Assembly (NCBI GenBank): GCA_032717465.1
Contig: CM064732.1
Location: 30,706,138-30,770,137, forward strand
Direction of reading: 5' to 3'
Length of the DNA stretch: 64,000 nt
From: Coenobita brevimanus
Lineage: Eukaryota; Arthropoda; Malacostraca; Decapoda; Coenobitidae
Of the stretch, positions 33,986 through 51,607 are shown in pieces (position 1 is the first letter of the stretch; the number at the start of each line of letters is the position of its first letter). Under the pieces are notes generated by a model. It was given only the letters and a program-made list of their open reading frames with translations, did not search any database and was not told where the DNA came from. The position numbers and the translations under genes are program-made.

Positions 33986-34510
33986 ACGCAGTATTATGCA
34001 GACTTCTGGATGGAGTGTTGGTAACACTGAAAATAAGCAGATGAAACAGAAACTGAAATTCCATCAGAAGTTCTCAGACAAAGAATTAAAAATGCCAGCA
34101 AAATACAAATGCAACTGTACGTCAGCAACAGAAGATCATTCGTTTCAAACTTTGGAAGAATATTACCGTGTAAACGTATATTTTCATTCTTGGACTCAGT
34201 TACTCAAGAGACTGAAAGAAGATTCGAGGGGAAAGAGAACAACATTGCAACAGACACGATCCCTAGCACCTTCCAGTACCCTACAGTAGCAGCAGACTGG
34301 GAAGAATTACAGCCATAACTTGTAAATGCCCTTGAATCATGATGCAAATTCATTGCATTCGAACAAGAGCAAGACAAAGTTTTGACACAACTGAAGGTGT
34401 TCCACTCAGTATATCCCAGCCTCAAAAATGATGTGATGACAATGAAGTGTGTAAATGAAAATAGCCTGAGCTTTGTTTTTCCAAGTGGGATTTGGTAAAA
34501 ATCTGTGTTA

Positions 34511-35818
34511 CAGTGAGGTCTGTATAGAAAGTATCTGACCTCAGGCTCTAAAAAAAAAAAAAAAAAAAAAAAATATCTAACTTGTTGAGCTAAGACACTT
34601 ATCCCCCTCAAAGTAGGCCCCTTATGACTTGACACATAGCCCAGCGTTCTTTCCACTGCCTGAAGTATTTTTCAATGTCGGTTTTCGGTATCCCCTGCTG
34701 GTGCTTTGTCGCTTTCGTCTTGTTCCCTTCTCTCGTTTCAAATCGGGAACCCTTCAGCAGGGTTTTGAGCTTGGTGAATAACCAAATGTCTCACAGAGCC
34801 GTGTCTGCTGAGTAGAGAGCCTGTCAAAAATTCCTGGATCAGTGGAGAAGAATGGGCAGGGGCATTGTCATAGTGGAGCTTCTAACTTACTGCTTTGCAA
34901 AGGTTTGGTATCTTTCTCCGAACTGCATCATGAAGACGATGGATAACATCAAGGTAGTAATGTTTGTTGGCAGTCTGATCTTCTGGTTCGTATTTGTCAT
35001 GCACATCACAGTAGTCATCATGTATTTCATCTTGCTGCGGACCTGTTTTACTATCTTTTTTGGTCAAGGTAACCCTACATACTTCCACTGGGATAACTGT
35101 GTTTTGTATTCTGGGTCGTACCCTTTCACCCAAGTCTTATCTCCATTGATAAAAATCTTCAGAAAGTCTGGATCACCATTTGCACACACTAACATGTCTT
35201 GAGCAATGTTCATCTGCAGAGCTTGTTGTTCATGTGAAAGGAGCTTTGGAACGAACTTGGTTGTACCTCTCTGCATGCCCAAAACATCCATTAAAATTTC
35301 ATGTGCTGATCCATCACTGATTCCATTTTCAATAGCAATTTCTCTGACAGTCAATCGACGATTTCCCATGACCAACTTGTAGACTTTCTTCACATTTTCA
35401 GCACTTCCGGTTGTTGATGTCCTCCCAGGACGTGGATTGCTCTTGACTGACATTCGACCATTTTTGAAGCGATTGTACCACTCCTTTATTTGCATTATCC
35501 CATGGCTTCATTTCCCCAAACCTGGTGGACCATCTTGATAGTTTCAGCTTGGGTATCACCTAGTTTTTGACAAAATTTGGTGCAGTAGCACTGTTGGATT
35601 TTTTCAGTCATCGTGACGCGCACAAGAATGCGATGAGAAGAAGGTGCACGACAATGAACACTGGCTGACTGACAGCCACTGAGTTCCTCGTAGCGGCTGG
35701 AACTAGTCACGCTTGCGCACAAAGGTCCTGCTCTGCGCTGCACAAAACCCTACCCTTATCCTCCAACTGGTTGGTGAGAAAAAATAAAAGAGGCCAGATA
35801 CTTCCTGAACTGACCTCG
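34511..35818 (-). mobile_element. mariner transposon, about 1.3 kb, with TA target duplication
   Basis: The ends are CAGTGAGGTCTGTATAGAAA on the left and, on the reverse strand, CGAGGTCAGTTCAGGAAGTA on the right, both continuing to GTATCTGRCCTC. TA flanks both sides (34509-34510 and 35819-35820). The size is typical of mariner. An A tract lies near the left end. Confidence 0.88.
34600..35690 (-). pseudogene. mariner transposase, frameshifted
   Basis: The minus strand gives KIQQCYCTKFCQKLGDTQAE (N-terminal helix-turn-helix part, 35610). A long block from 35495 follows, with QIKEWYNRFKNGRMSV, RPGRTSTTGSAENV, RRLTVREIAIENGIS and FINGDKTWVKGYDPE, the first catalytic Asp. In other frames come QTANKHYYLDVIHRLHDAVR and HYDNAPAHSS, the second catalytic Asp, near 34870. 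A decayed C-terminus follows to about 34610. At least three frame changes separate the blocks. Catalytic motifs match mariner DD-type transposases. Confidence 0.85.
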
Positions 35819-36059
35819 TATTCCTGTAACTACTGCCACAGAGGAATACTCACTTTCAAAACTGAAACTGTTAAAAATCAAAGCTTTGCAGCCTTTGCAA
35901 TGAGGAAAGGCTGTCAGACTTAATGCTTCTGGCTATAGAGAAGGTCATCCTCATCAGTAGTATGGAATTCATTGTAATTTTTAAGACTATGTCTTGGAGG
36001 CTGATAAAACTGTGAGAAAAATGTGAATTGAAGTGTTGTTAGCAAAACTGCAGACTGCC

Positions 36060-36860
36060 AGCATTTATAACTAAAATATTTCACTTGTTTTACCCATGGT
36101 CTAGCCACGAAGTAACTCTCAGTTATCTGTTTCCTTAGTCCATGATGTATATAAGAAGTTACTCTTACAGCAATGAAATGTTTGTTCTCTGCTTATTCCA
36201 GGACTGATCATATTTCAAAGTACAAAACTGAAAGATTTGTTTAATCCACAGTCTAGCCATATTATACAGAAGTAACATTTTACAACCTGTTTCTTGAGTT
36301 CATGATGTAAATAAGTTGTCAGCGTTACTGTAATGGATTACGAATATGTGAAAAAGAAATATCTGCTTGTTCCAGTCCCCCTAAAGATTAAAAACTGAAA
36401 AAAATTCGTGGCCTACCTACAAAGTAATATTGAATGAACTGTTTCTTAAGTTCATGGTGTAAATAGTTTGTTACAGTAATGGATATGTGGAGTGCACTCT
36501 GTATATAATTCCAGTATCTCAAAATTTAAACATTGAAATATTTCATTTTTGTTATGGTCCCCTGGTCTAGCTGTATTGTTGAACAAGGTGTATTAATGTT
36601 TTAACTTAGTCAGCTGTATAATTTGTAATGATTACTTCAAGTGTGGTAAAAAAGATATGTTCATTTCTTCAGACCGTTTCTTTATAAAGTTACATACAGT
36701 AAAATATTATGTAAAATATACTTTGCTGCACATCAGTACATCCAACAGTGAAAATTTTTAATTTGTTTTACCCATGCTTGAACTGTAAAGAAACATTTAG
36801 TGATCCTGTTTTCTATAACTTATTTCACTGTGTAAATAAATTCTCTACTAATATCGTTGT
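36060..36860 (+). repeat. degenerate tandem repeat, about five units of 140-200 bp
   Basis: Each unit has a GTTTTACCCATGGTCTAGC-like start, AAGTAAC, CTGTTTCTTGAGTTCATGAT, GTAAATAAGTTGT and an AAAACTGAAAnATTTnnTTT end. Units start near 36088, 36240, 36405, 36550 and 36765. It is non-coding and highly diverged, so an old satellite-like array. Confidence 0.65.
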
Positions 36861-37197
36861 ATGACATATGATTCTTATACACATGAACTTGAAGTTCATA
36901 TTGACGATCAGTATTTTACAGAGATGCATGTTGCGTTTATTGCATTAAAACTATGAAATATACCAAAATTCAAGTGAAATTCATAGTTCATATGGCCTGA
37001 AAATGGCCCTGAAATAGATGAAATTTGATTTTAAAAAATCCTGGGAGTCTTGCAATGTCCCCCCCTCCCCGACCCCGCTAGCTGCAAAGGCTCGTTTAAC
37101 TCGCCTGCTCCCTCAGGGAAATTTGTCCTTTTTGCAAACTTTGTGGCCCCCCCCCCCCGATCTGAGAGATCCTGTGCATGGATGTATATACTGTACT
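36861..37197. other. unassigned DNA with C runs
   Basis: C runs lie at 37059-37066 and 37147-37158. No gene was recognised. Confidence 0.5.
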
Positions 37198-38124
<927 letters not shown>

Positions 38125-38520
38125 TTGTAAAATCCGGGTAGGAAGGCAGTGTGGGAGGAACGGAGAGCAGGAGGGAGGAAAGGAAAGAGTGGAGGGAAGG
38201 GAAGGGGAACATAATAAGAGGGGGATTATTGGGAAGCTAGAGTGGAAATGTGGAAGAGCGGAAAGGGGAATTATGGTTTGACTTGGGTGGGAAGGACTAT
38301 AAGAATTGGAGGTTAGAGGAGAGAAGAGAATGGAGGCAGGGAAGAGGGAAAAGTGTGGTAGGGGGAAAGTTGTGGGGGAGGGAGGGGAGAAAAGTATGAG
38401 GATAGGTGGTCGAAGAAAAGGAGAGGGAAGCGGAGCGGGGCGAAGGTGAAATACGGAGGAGGGCAGGGATGAAAGGAAAACAGGGGGATGGGGAGAGGGG
38501 AAGCAAGTAAGAGCTGAATA
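38125..38520 (+). repeat. polypurine block 1
   Basis: A strongly A/G-biased plus strand, mostly GGA/GAA/AGG combinations, not a simple array. The Ser/Pro/Leu-rich frames on the other strand are compositional and were not called as genes. Confidence 0.8.
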
Positions 38521-38554
38521 CGTCTGTACATCACGCCAGGTCAAATTACTATAT

Positions 38555-38827
38555 TTATATTGATGAAGTTTATCTATCTATGTATCTTTATCTATCTGTC
38601 TGTCTATATTTATCTGTCGGTCAAGCAGTCAGTCACTCTATCTATCTATCTATCTATTGATATATAAATGAAGTTTATCTATATCTATATAGATAGGTAT
38701 ATCTATATAGATATAGATATACCTATCTGTGTATATCTATATCTGCATATATTTATCTGTCTATATATCTTTATATATATCTTTGAAGAATAATAGAATA
38801 ACGAGGATAACGATCTGTTATTGCTAA

Positions 38828-38870
<43 letters not shown>

Positions 38871-38879
38871 CCACCGACC

Positions 38880-38925
<46 letters not shown>
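38555..38925. repeat. TATC/TAGA tetranucleotide and (CA)n arrays
   Basis: CTAT, CTGT and imperfect ATAGATATAGATA runs lie at 38565-38780, including a small palindrome near 38670-38730. CA arrays follow at 38829-38868 and 38888-38922. Confidence 0.85.
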
Positions 38926-38928
<3 letters not shown>

Positions 38929-38954
38929 GTATGTTGATTTGTAGGTTACATTTT

Positions 38955-40340
38955 TCCATGTAGGTGAGGGGTATAAGACAGGAGGGAAGAGAGGTAAAAG
39001 AGAGGTCAATTAACTGATAAAGAAACGAGAGGGAGACAGGAGAATAAAAATGAGCGGAAACATAAAGAGGGACGATAAGAGACAAAGATGGGGTAGAAGT
39101 TAAAGGGAGATAAGACTGTCTGATAACAGAGGAACACGAAGGAGATAGGGAAGGGAAGCGAGGGATGGGAAGCACAGAGGTGGAGTGAAGGTGAGAAATT
39201 GACAATAATGACTGATAAAGGAAGAAAGAAGATGAGATATGGGAGGAGGAAGAAAATGAAGAATGGAAAGGAAAGAGGAGGAGGAGGAGGAAGAGGAAGA
39301 GACAAGAGGGAGTGCAGATGCAAGAGGTTAAGATGGCAGTGAAAAAGGAAAGGAAAAGAGAAAAACAGCCAATGAAGGGAGGAGACAACGAGACGGAGTA
39401 GAGGAAAGGGAGTTAAGATACCTGTTGCAAGAAAGGAAGAGGGTGTATAAATGAAACAAGGAGCGGTAAGGAAGGGGAAAGAAGAGAATTATGAGGAAGA
39501 GGGGGGATAGTGAATCCTAAGATGATCGGAATACAGGAGAGAAAGTGATACAGGAGCGATAGAGATAGGGATGGAAAGGGAAAGAAAGGTGATATGTGTC
39601 GGAGGGTAGGAAAAGTGGAGGTTGGAAGGGAGGTAATGCGTATGATAAAGCAATATGAAGGTGGGAGTGGAAGATGGGAAAGGAGGAAGGAGGTGAGGAT
39701 ATAACCAGGAAAGAGAGGAGAAGCAGAGAAGGAGGAAGGACATGACTGGAGGGAGTAAAGGTGTAAAGAGAGATCTGAATATTATGATAGAGGATGGACA
39801 AGGAGGTAGAAGAGGGAAACAGTGATGGAAGATGAAACAGGGAATTTATGGACGAGACAGAAGATGTAGGACAGTGAAGGAGAAAGAGGTAGGATGACTG
39901 ATAAAAGGAAGAAGAAAAACGTGGAAGAGAAGGGCAAGAATGGGGGAAGAAAGAGAGGAGATATGGGGAGGGAATGGAGGGGAAAGAAGAAGGAAGAAAT
40001 GGACGAGAGGGAATGGAGTATGAAAGATATGATTATAGCAAGAAGAGCGAGACAGAAGTAGATGGAGAAAGGCGATGAAAGAATAAACGAAGGAAGGAGG
40101 AGACATATGGAAATATAGAATGAAAGATAAGACCATGATAAAGGAAGAGTAATGAAAGAAAATCAGTTAAAATAAGTCGACCAGGAAAGAATGAGAGAGA
40201 AGAAGGAGACAGATAGGATATATGGGTAAGGTAGGAGGGGATAAGAGGGAGTGGAGGGAGTAAAAGACGTAAGCATACCAACAAGAAATGAAGAGTGATC
40301 TGCGATGAGTGGGAGAGGAAATGGGGAAAGGAGATGGCGA
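38955..40340 (+). repeat. polypurine block 2, about 1.4 kb
   Basis: The plus strand is almost entirely A and G, with scattered T (GGAAGGAGGAGG, AGAGAAGAAGG). There is no fixed repeat unit. Long Pro/Ser/Phe/Leu frames on the minus strand come from the base bias and have no domain. Confidence 0.85.
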
Positions 40341-40392
40341 AGGCATGTAAATAGGAAAACTATCAACACAGTGTTCATTTTTCTGGAGATAC

Positions 40393-40527
40393 GTCCTGCC
40401 GCTCATGATGCAAGTCTTCATCCTGCCACTCATGTTGCAAGTCTTCATCCTGCCACTCATGTTGCAAGCCTTCATCCTGCCACTCATGATGCAAACCTTC
40501 ATCCTGCCACTCATGATGCAAACCTTC
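40393..40527. repeat. 27 bp minisatellite, about five units
   Basis: The unit is CATGATGCAAGTCTTCATCC plus TGCCACT, with T/A and C/T variants between units. Being a multiple of three, it gives a nine-residue repeat peptide on both strands, but no protein is supported. Confidence 0.9.
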
Positions 40528-41270
40528 GAAGTTCTAGGCTTCCACGAAACAGATTATCCTGTTGAGTCCTTTACTCAAAAATCCCTGCACACTTCTGTGG
40601 TTTTGTACTACTGAAGAAGGAACATCCGAACTTGTCTGGTCATATATTAGTAGTTTATTAGAATTTTATCATTATCATAAGACTTTAAAAGGAACTGTTT
40701 GCCACAGCCTTACAACACTACTATACAAAATCCTCTGTATTGCCAGAGATCGGAAATTATAAAGAAGGAAGATTAAATTCCATGTGATTATTGACGAGTA
40801 GCTTAGCAGCAAGATCCCACTTAGTTCGAAACGGTGCAAAAGAAATCAAGCACCACAATCATCGTACCCTGTGCTTAAATATTCCCTTATTATTCTAGGG
40901 TCCTATACCACTGAAAGAAGTGACACTTCGCTCCCTTCGATCAGTTGATTAGAACCAAGATCTCATTAGGTATTGCACAGTTTCAAGACTGTGCAAAATA
41001 AATTTTTGACTACAACTGTACAATAATGTGCTTAGACACATATAGCGTTGTGAAGTGATAAAAAAGCAATATTCCAGCCCATTCAATTAATGTCGATATG
41101 CTTGATGGCAAATATTTCCTGAAGTTCCAGTTCTGTTTCGAGACGGTGCAAAAGGAAGTAGTTGTTAAGTAGATTTAAATAAGTAAATCATATGCTTTTG
41201 CACATAAGCTAGAGTGCTTATGTGTACAGGAAGCGAGCGAAAATGTTTATGAATTTAGATCAAAGACAGA
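40528..41270. other. unassigned DNA with a possible 155 bp tandem motif
   Basis: TTCGAAACGGTGCAAAAG (about 40829), TTCAAGACTGTGCAAAAT (about 40982) and TTCGAGACGGTGCAAAAG (about 41138) are spaced 153-156 bp apart. The rest is too diverged to align by eye. Confidence 0.4.
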
Positions 41271-41441
41271 AGGCGGTAAAGCTGAGGGAGAATCGTATTA
41301 GAGAGTATTTATGTACGGGAAAAATATATACTGCATGAGAGAGGTGCTGGGAGGGTGAAAAATGAGACGTCAGATGAGGGAGAGAGGAAGGAAAGAAGGA
41401 AAGAGGGAGGTTCATGGAGGAGGGAAGGGGAGAGGTGAATG
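41271..41441 (+). repeat. purine-rich lead-in to the duplication
   Basis: A GA-rich plus strand without a gene. Confidence 0.6.
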
Positions 41442-46629
<5,188 letters not shown>

Positions 46630-49280
46630 ATAGATTTTCATTTGTGGACTTATCTAGTTCTGTCATGGCATGTGCGACCCCAAAACAGGATCATGGGTTG
46701 TTGATTGGTTTTCCTGCTGACGCGATACCCGAAAACTGTCTCCCATCTTGGGCAGTAGTCTTGCAGTGGTATTTTAGGCTGCACCAATCAGAAAAATTGG
46801 AAGTAAAAAGTTCAGCAACTCAAGTTGTTTGTGAAACAATTTGCATCTGGGAGAAGGCATGAATCCCAACTGTAGAAGAGTGGAATGCCATTATTAAGTT
46901 GGAAAAGAAGGTAAAGCAATATTGGTCTATCCTTAACCCCTCCATGGCCGTAGGTCTGGAATTTTATGTGCCCCTGGCCGACACTGGGGCCATTTTCTGA
47001 AGTTTCAAAAATTGATTTTTTTTTCCTTGCCATCTTGAAGAGGAAGTTCTGGTGCACCTGGCAGTGCAAATTTCAGCTTCCTAGACCCATCCTGTGGTGT
47101 GCAATTGATCACGGAAGTTGCATAAATTTAAGCAGCTGATACTAGTCACATGTAGGTATTGCAGTGATGCAACATAGCACTTTTTTAAACTAAAAAACAT
47201 TGTCAGTGGTGCTGAAAAGATGTGAAATAACTAGATATGCATATTTTGAAGTTTTCAGTACATACTATGCGAGTTTGAATTAAAAATATATATATTTTTA
47301 ATTTATTTTGCATTTTTCGGTGTTTATTGTGTTTATGGTAGTATCAACTTATTTTTGTGGTCTGGGTTGTGAAATTTGTTGGAAAAGGGAGGCGAGATTC
47401 TTTGTTCAGACCTAAATTAGATAAACGTCATCCCTTGAGTGTACAGGGTGGAGAGTGAGGGTTGAAATGCGAGACGACCTGCCATTCGCACCTCACACAA
47501 GCTGATTAGCAAGAAGGGAAGGGAAGCCTTTCCACCCACGAAAGCATCACGTGAACACAGAAAACTTTTGCCGTTATGCTTGTAAAAGGCAAAGAATATG
47601 TTAAATGATTCAAAACAGTGCAACAAACCTAAGCAAATAGGTACGATACCAAACAAAAATTAATTTTTCTTTTATTTTCATGTCTTTGTTTATGCCTGTG
47701 TTTTCTTATAATCGTAAGCAGGGTGGTTGTGTGTGTTTTGCAAGGGAGGAGAAAGATGATATTTCTGTCTGGGTCGAGATAATGGGTATAACTAACATGT
47801 GTTTAGGCATGGCCACGAGTGAAAAAATCGTTCATCCACTCATTGCGGCAGCAGGTGGTGAACTGACAAATGAGGTGTGAGAGCGTGAAGTGGAGGTCAG
47901 TCTCATGTCCCAGATGTTCGTTCACTTCCCAAAAGTTTTCACAGTTTTCTACAAGTCGCACTGCATCGAATGACCCAAACCAGTACAACATACCTGAGCA
48001 AATAGGTAAGGACACCAAGACAAAAATGTATTTAATTATCATGTCCTTTTTGTTTATGCCTGTATTTATCCATGCTCATAAACAGGTGGTTGTGTGTGTT
48101 CCGCAAGGGAGGACAAAGATGATATTTTCTGTCTGGGTCAAGATAATGGGTGTAGTTGTGTTGTTTAGGCATGGCCACGAGTGATAAAATCGAAACCCAC
48201 TCTTCACAGTAACAGGCTCTGAACTGCTTGATGGGATGTATGGAGGTGTTGTGTAGGTCAGTCCAAAGACGTTCAGAACGTTCGTTCACTTCCTCAAAAT
48301 TTTCACCGTTTTTTACTGTATATGCCATGCTCAAATGATGCCTGCGGCCATTTATCAGCTAAACGTCATTTGACGCTGGCGGCCACGGAGGGGTTAAGGG
48401 AAAAATTTGACGATCGACGCCACTGATAAAGAGAACAGATGAATTTCAAGCAAGTCTGAATGATTTATTTGATATCACCCATGTCAAGGCTCTTCAGCTG
48501 ATTAAAATTCCAGAGAACTATGAATTCCTCAGAGCAGAACAGAAGATGGGGATTTATAGTCTGCATCAACAAAGTCCTACCAGAGGCTCTTCAATGTAAC
48601 CAATCACAAAGAGGGTGCAGCAAGAAAAAAATGGAACGAACAGTGAGAGAGGTGACTGTTGACATACTCGCCGAATATCAGTGACAACAGCGGTGATGAA
48701 GCAAATGATAACGAGCGTGGTGGCACTCCTTCCACTGCAAAGAGGTTGTGCAATTCAAGGAACGTTGTTACACCAGAGCTGACTGCAGCACTTGACAATG
48801 CTAAAGTCAGTGACTGATCGGCAGCTCATGTACTATGTGCATCAGCTTCTGCCTGGGATTATGAATGCTCAGAGGTGGCAGTCAGTTGGTAATTGATCAG
48901 GAGATCTAGGCGAACCCAGTGGAAGGTGATCATGTAGAAGATCCAAGAATTTTTTGCTAGCAACAGGAGCCTAATGATCCACTGGAATTGAAATAAACCC
49001 TTCCAGATGACGGTAAGGAGAAAATTGACCTTGTTCCTGTCATTGCCACTGACACAAAAGGAACTGCAAAGCTTCTTGGTGTACCAAAGATTTCTACAGG
49101 GACTGAACAAACAACAGCTAATGCTGTAATGCAATGTCTCAAGGACTGAGAGTTATAAGAGAAGTTGGTTGGTATGAGCTTTGATACATCTAGTAACAAT
49201 GGATCAGCATTTGGTGCATACACTCTTCTGCAGCAACTACTGGGAAGCCCTCAAACCAGTTTTTTCACACCCCCCGCACC
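46630..49280 (+). pseudogene. transposase-like coding remnant (family uncertain), split by a TTAA element
   Basis: The plus strand before the insertion reads KSSATQVVCETICIWEKA and, in the next frame, RIPTVEEWNAIIKLEKKVKQ (46810-46925). After it, DEFQASLNDLFDITHVKALQ-like and LIKIPENYEFLRAEQKMG-like pieces appear in several frames (48440-48550). Finally come KEKIDLVPVIATDTKG, AKLLGVPKISTGTEQTTANA and VGMSFDTSSNNGSAFGA (49017-49240). This order (FWxKARIP; DLFDxxHxxAL; LPVxxxG..LLGVPKLxxGTG; CFDTTxSNTG) is familiar from a transposase-like protein family common in aquatic invertebrates. I cannot assign the superfamily. Many stops. Confidence 0.5.
46937..48393. mobile_element. piggyBac-like non-autonomous element with TTAA flanks
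   Basis: CCCCTCCATGGCCG at the left and CCCCTCCGTGGCCG (reverse complement) at the right are immediately flanked by TTAA (46933-46936 and 48394-48397). TTAA duplication plus ends starting CCC fit piggyBac. At 1,457 bp no transposase is visible, so it is MITE-like. Inside, about 47560-47930 and 47925-48290 are tandem copies with a 364 bp offset (GAGCAAATAGGTA, GGTTGTGTGTGTT, GTTTAGGCATGGCCACGAGT). Confidence 0.82.
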
Positions 49281-50267
49281 CTCAACCACTACATTGTAAC
49301 TCTGTGAAGTTGCTTCCCGCCTTTTGGCAATAGCAATACGGTCTATAATCCACATAAAAAAAAAATACTCTATGCGACTGTGTCAGCAGTCAGGTGATCG
49401 CTGGGAAGTTTCTGCTCATCCAAAGGTGGAATATCCACACGGTGACAATGATGACAAAGCCATAACCATGATATTAATACTCATAACATCAACAATTCTA
49501 AACATCAGACATTTCCTGTGGCATCATTATTAAGAAAAGTAAGATACTGTAGTCATGTTTATAAAATCTAGTAAAGTTCACACCATGGAAGCCCTTTGCA
49601 CTTGAGTGCTCTCCCAGGATGGCGCTTTCCTCCTAAACATTGTTTAGCCTTTTTTTTCCCATTTTTCACAAATCTAACAACTGACCATGACTTTATTATT
49701 GAAGGAACATGATAATGTAATGGTTTTAATGAGAAAAACAAAAAGAAATTGGCCACAAATTGCTTACAAAGTCCAGTGATCTTCACTATGAAATAAGTTA
49801 TTCTCCTTATTACGTACCGGTATTTTAAAGTTTAAGAAAAATATTTTTCCACATATATTACATATCGTCCTGAAATTACTGAGAGTTATAAACGTTATGT
49901 TAAAATTTGAGAGTCTAAATGGTAAACTTAAAATTTCTGTGAATTTTTTAGCTGTCGCTGGACTTTGGAAGCCATTTGCGGCAAACTCTATTTGTGTTGC
50001 TTTCGGTCGTTCGATGTGTGATGCTTCCCACTGAAAAAAACAAAATTTCCTATAGTTTTCATTTCAGCATCGAAGACTACAATATAGCTCTCCTCTGACT
50101 CGGAGACCAAAAACCTGTAATAGTTACCGCACGTGTGACAGTAACTAATGGAGTCATTTACAGAATATTTGGCACCAGCTGTTATCCGTATGAAGTATTT
50201 TAAAAAAGAAGCACCGTCAGAAAATTACTTGTCTGGTTTGGTGCAGTATTGAGGACCACCATAATAC

Positions 50268-50270
<3 letters not shown>
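49281..50270. other. unassigned DNA
   Basis: No gene was recognised. Short frames lack motifs. Confidence 0.5.
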
Positions 50271-50307
<37 letters not shown>

Positions 50308-50308
50308 A

Positions 50309-50349
<41 letters not shown>
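50271..50349. repeat. (TA)n microsatellite
   Basis: 79 bp of TA with a short CTAT interruption. Confidence 0.94.
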
Positions 50350-50352
<3 letters not shown>

Positions 50353-50399
50353 ATGAATAAAATAGGACGCAAAACTGGAATCTTAGGCACTTCAGTTTT

Positions 50400-50810
50400 A
50401 ATTATCAATATTTACAAATCCTCTCTCAGTAAATATAACTTCGTTGATGTCCTGTAATCCAGTTATCGACTTGCATGAGCACATGGACATGAGAGTCTTC
50501 GGTAGAGAGCTTATCAAACTCCTTCTGAAATAGCAAACAAGCGAGCGATTTTGGTCGCGTCATATATGTTTAGAATATGTAATTGAAAAATCCAGACAAG
50601 AACTCTTATTCCAAGACCTATATTGTTCATCTTTGATGAGAATACTACTTCCAAGTGTTTAGCACATGTGTCTCTGATAACAGCTTTTAACAACTTGCAA
50701 ACAAGTGTTAAGCTAACTGGCCTGCAGTTATGCTTTGTTGTGACTCATATGAAGCTAAGCATTTGTATTTCGGCAGAGTTCAAGTACAGTGTATGAAATA
50801 ACTGATCTTC
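50400..50810 (-). pseudogene. very decayed CR1-like RT fragment
   Basis: The minus strand gives RPVSLT-like sequence, KLLKAVIRDTCAKHLE (about 50690) and FQKEFDKLS (about 50525) then VDNWITGHQ. These resemble the NYRPVSLTSVxxKxLExIIRD and DFQKAFDKVPH blocks around motif A. Frames change and the support is short, so this is tentative. Confidence 0.35.
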
Positions 50811-51279
50811 CAAAGAGGTAAACTGAGATACTGTGCTGTCCTTTAAAACTATCTAAGATGGGCGTTTGGCTGCTATTCACCAGGTAGGCATGTTCACTCC
50901 TGAATAATGCACTTCAGTATACTGTTGTCAATTGCACAAAGCATGGACACATTTAGGATACAAGCTAAAAACAACAGTAATAACAAGTCGTGATGCTTTT
51001 AATGTCGACTTAACAGTACTTGCCGTGTTAGGTTAAGGCAGTGTAGGAGATTATTACATTCATCCTTTCCTATGAAACTTCCTTGATAGGTTTCTGCATA
51101 TCGCATTGTAGTCACTCTTACTTTTTCCTGACGGCTTCGGCTACAGGGATTGGTGCGTGGTGCGAGCCATCCTGCTTTGTTGTCCTTGTCTTGACTCACA
51201 GACTAGTTACCTCAGTTATAACTTATCCGATGACGAACAGCCTCGAAAAGATTAATGATTATGGTACAATTGTGTTTCC
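50811..51279. other. unassigned DNA
   Basis: Nothing recognisable was seen in this stretch. Confidence 0.5.
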
Positions 51280-51560
51280 TTTCTTGTCCTTTGTATTGTT
51301 CTTAAGTTTCTCATCTTCTCTTCCTTTACTTTTCCTCATCCTATTCCATTCCTCTTCCCCCAGATCCCTTACACCCCTTCCTCCTCCTCCCCCTTCTCTT
51401 CTCTTCTCTCATTTCCTCCTCTCCTCTCATCCGTCGTTCTTCCTCTCCCCTTCCCATTCCCTTCTTCATGGATCTTATTTTCCTTCCCTCCCTCTCCATC
51501 CCTCCTCTTCCTCCCCCTCCTCCTCCTCCTCCGTCTCAGTTATTTATTTCTTTTTCGAGT
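51280..51560 (-). repeat. polypyrimidine block on the plus strand
   Basis: Almost only C and T (TTCCTCTCCTCTC-type). It is followed after about 45 bp by a purine block of opposite bias. Confidence 0.8.
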
Positions 51561-51607
51561 CTTCGAGAGAGCCAATTTTTCTCTCACAAATAACTAGTGA
51601 TTTTTCA

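Larger units (their letters stand above)
33986..36010 (+). pseudogene. hAT-superfamily transposase, C-terminal half, split by a mariner
   Basis: Plus strand. About 34000-34330 reads a PAKYKCN...SFQTLEEYYRVN block and, after a frame change, IFSFLDSVTQETERRFEGK. It then continues to FSKWDLVKICV at 34508. After the mariner it resumes at 35820 with IPVTTATEEYSLSKLKLLK and, after a frame change, ERLSDLMLLAIEK at about 35910. IPVTxAxxERSFSKLKLxK followed by RLxxLxxLxIEK is the classic dimerisation region of hAT transposases. The reading frame is continuous across the TA at which the mariner inserted. It is inactive, and the N-terminus was not found. Confidence 0.78.
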
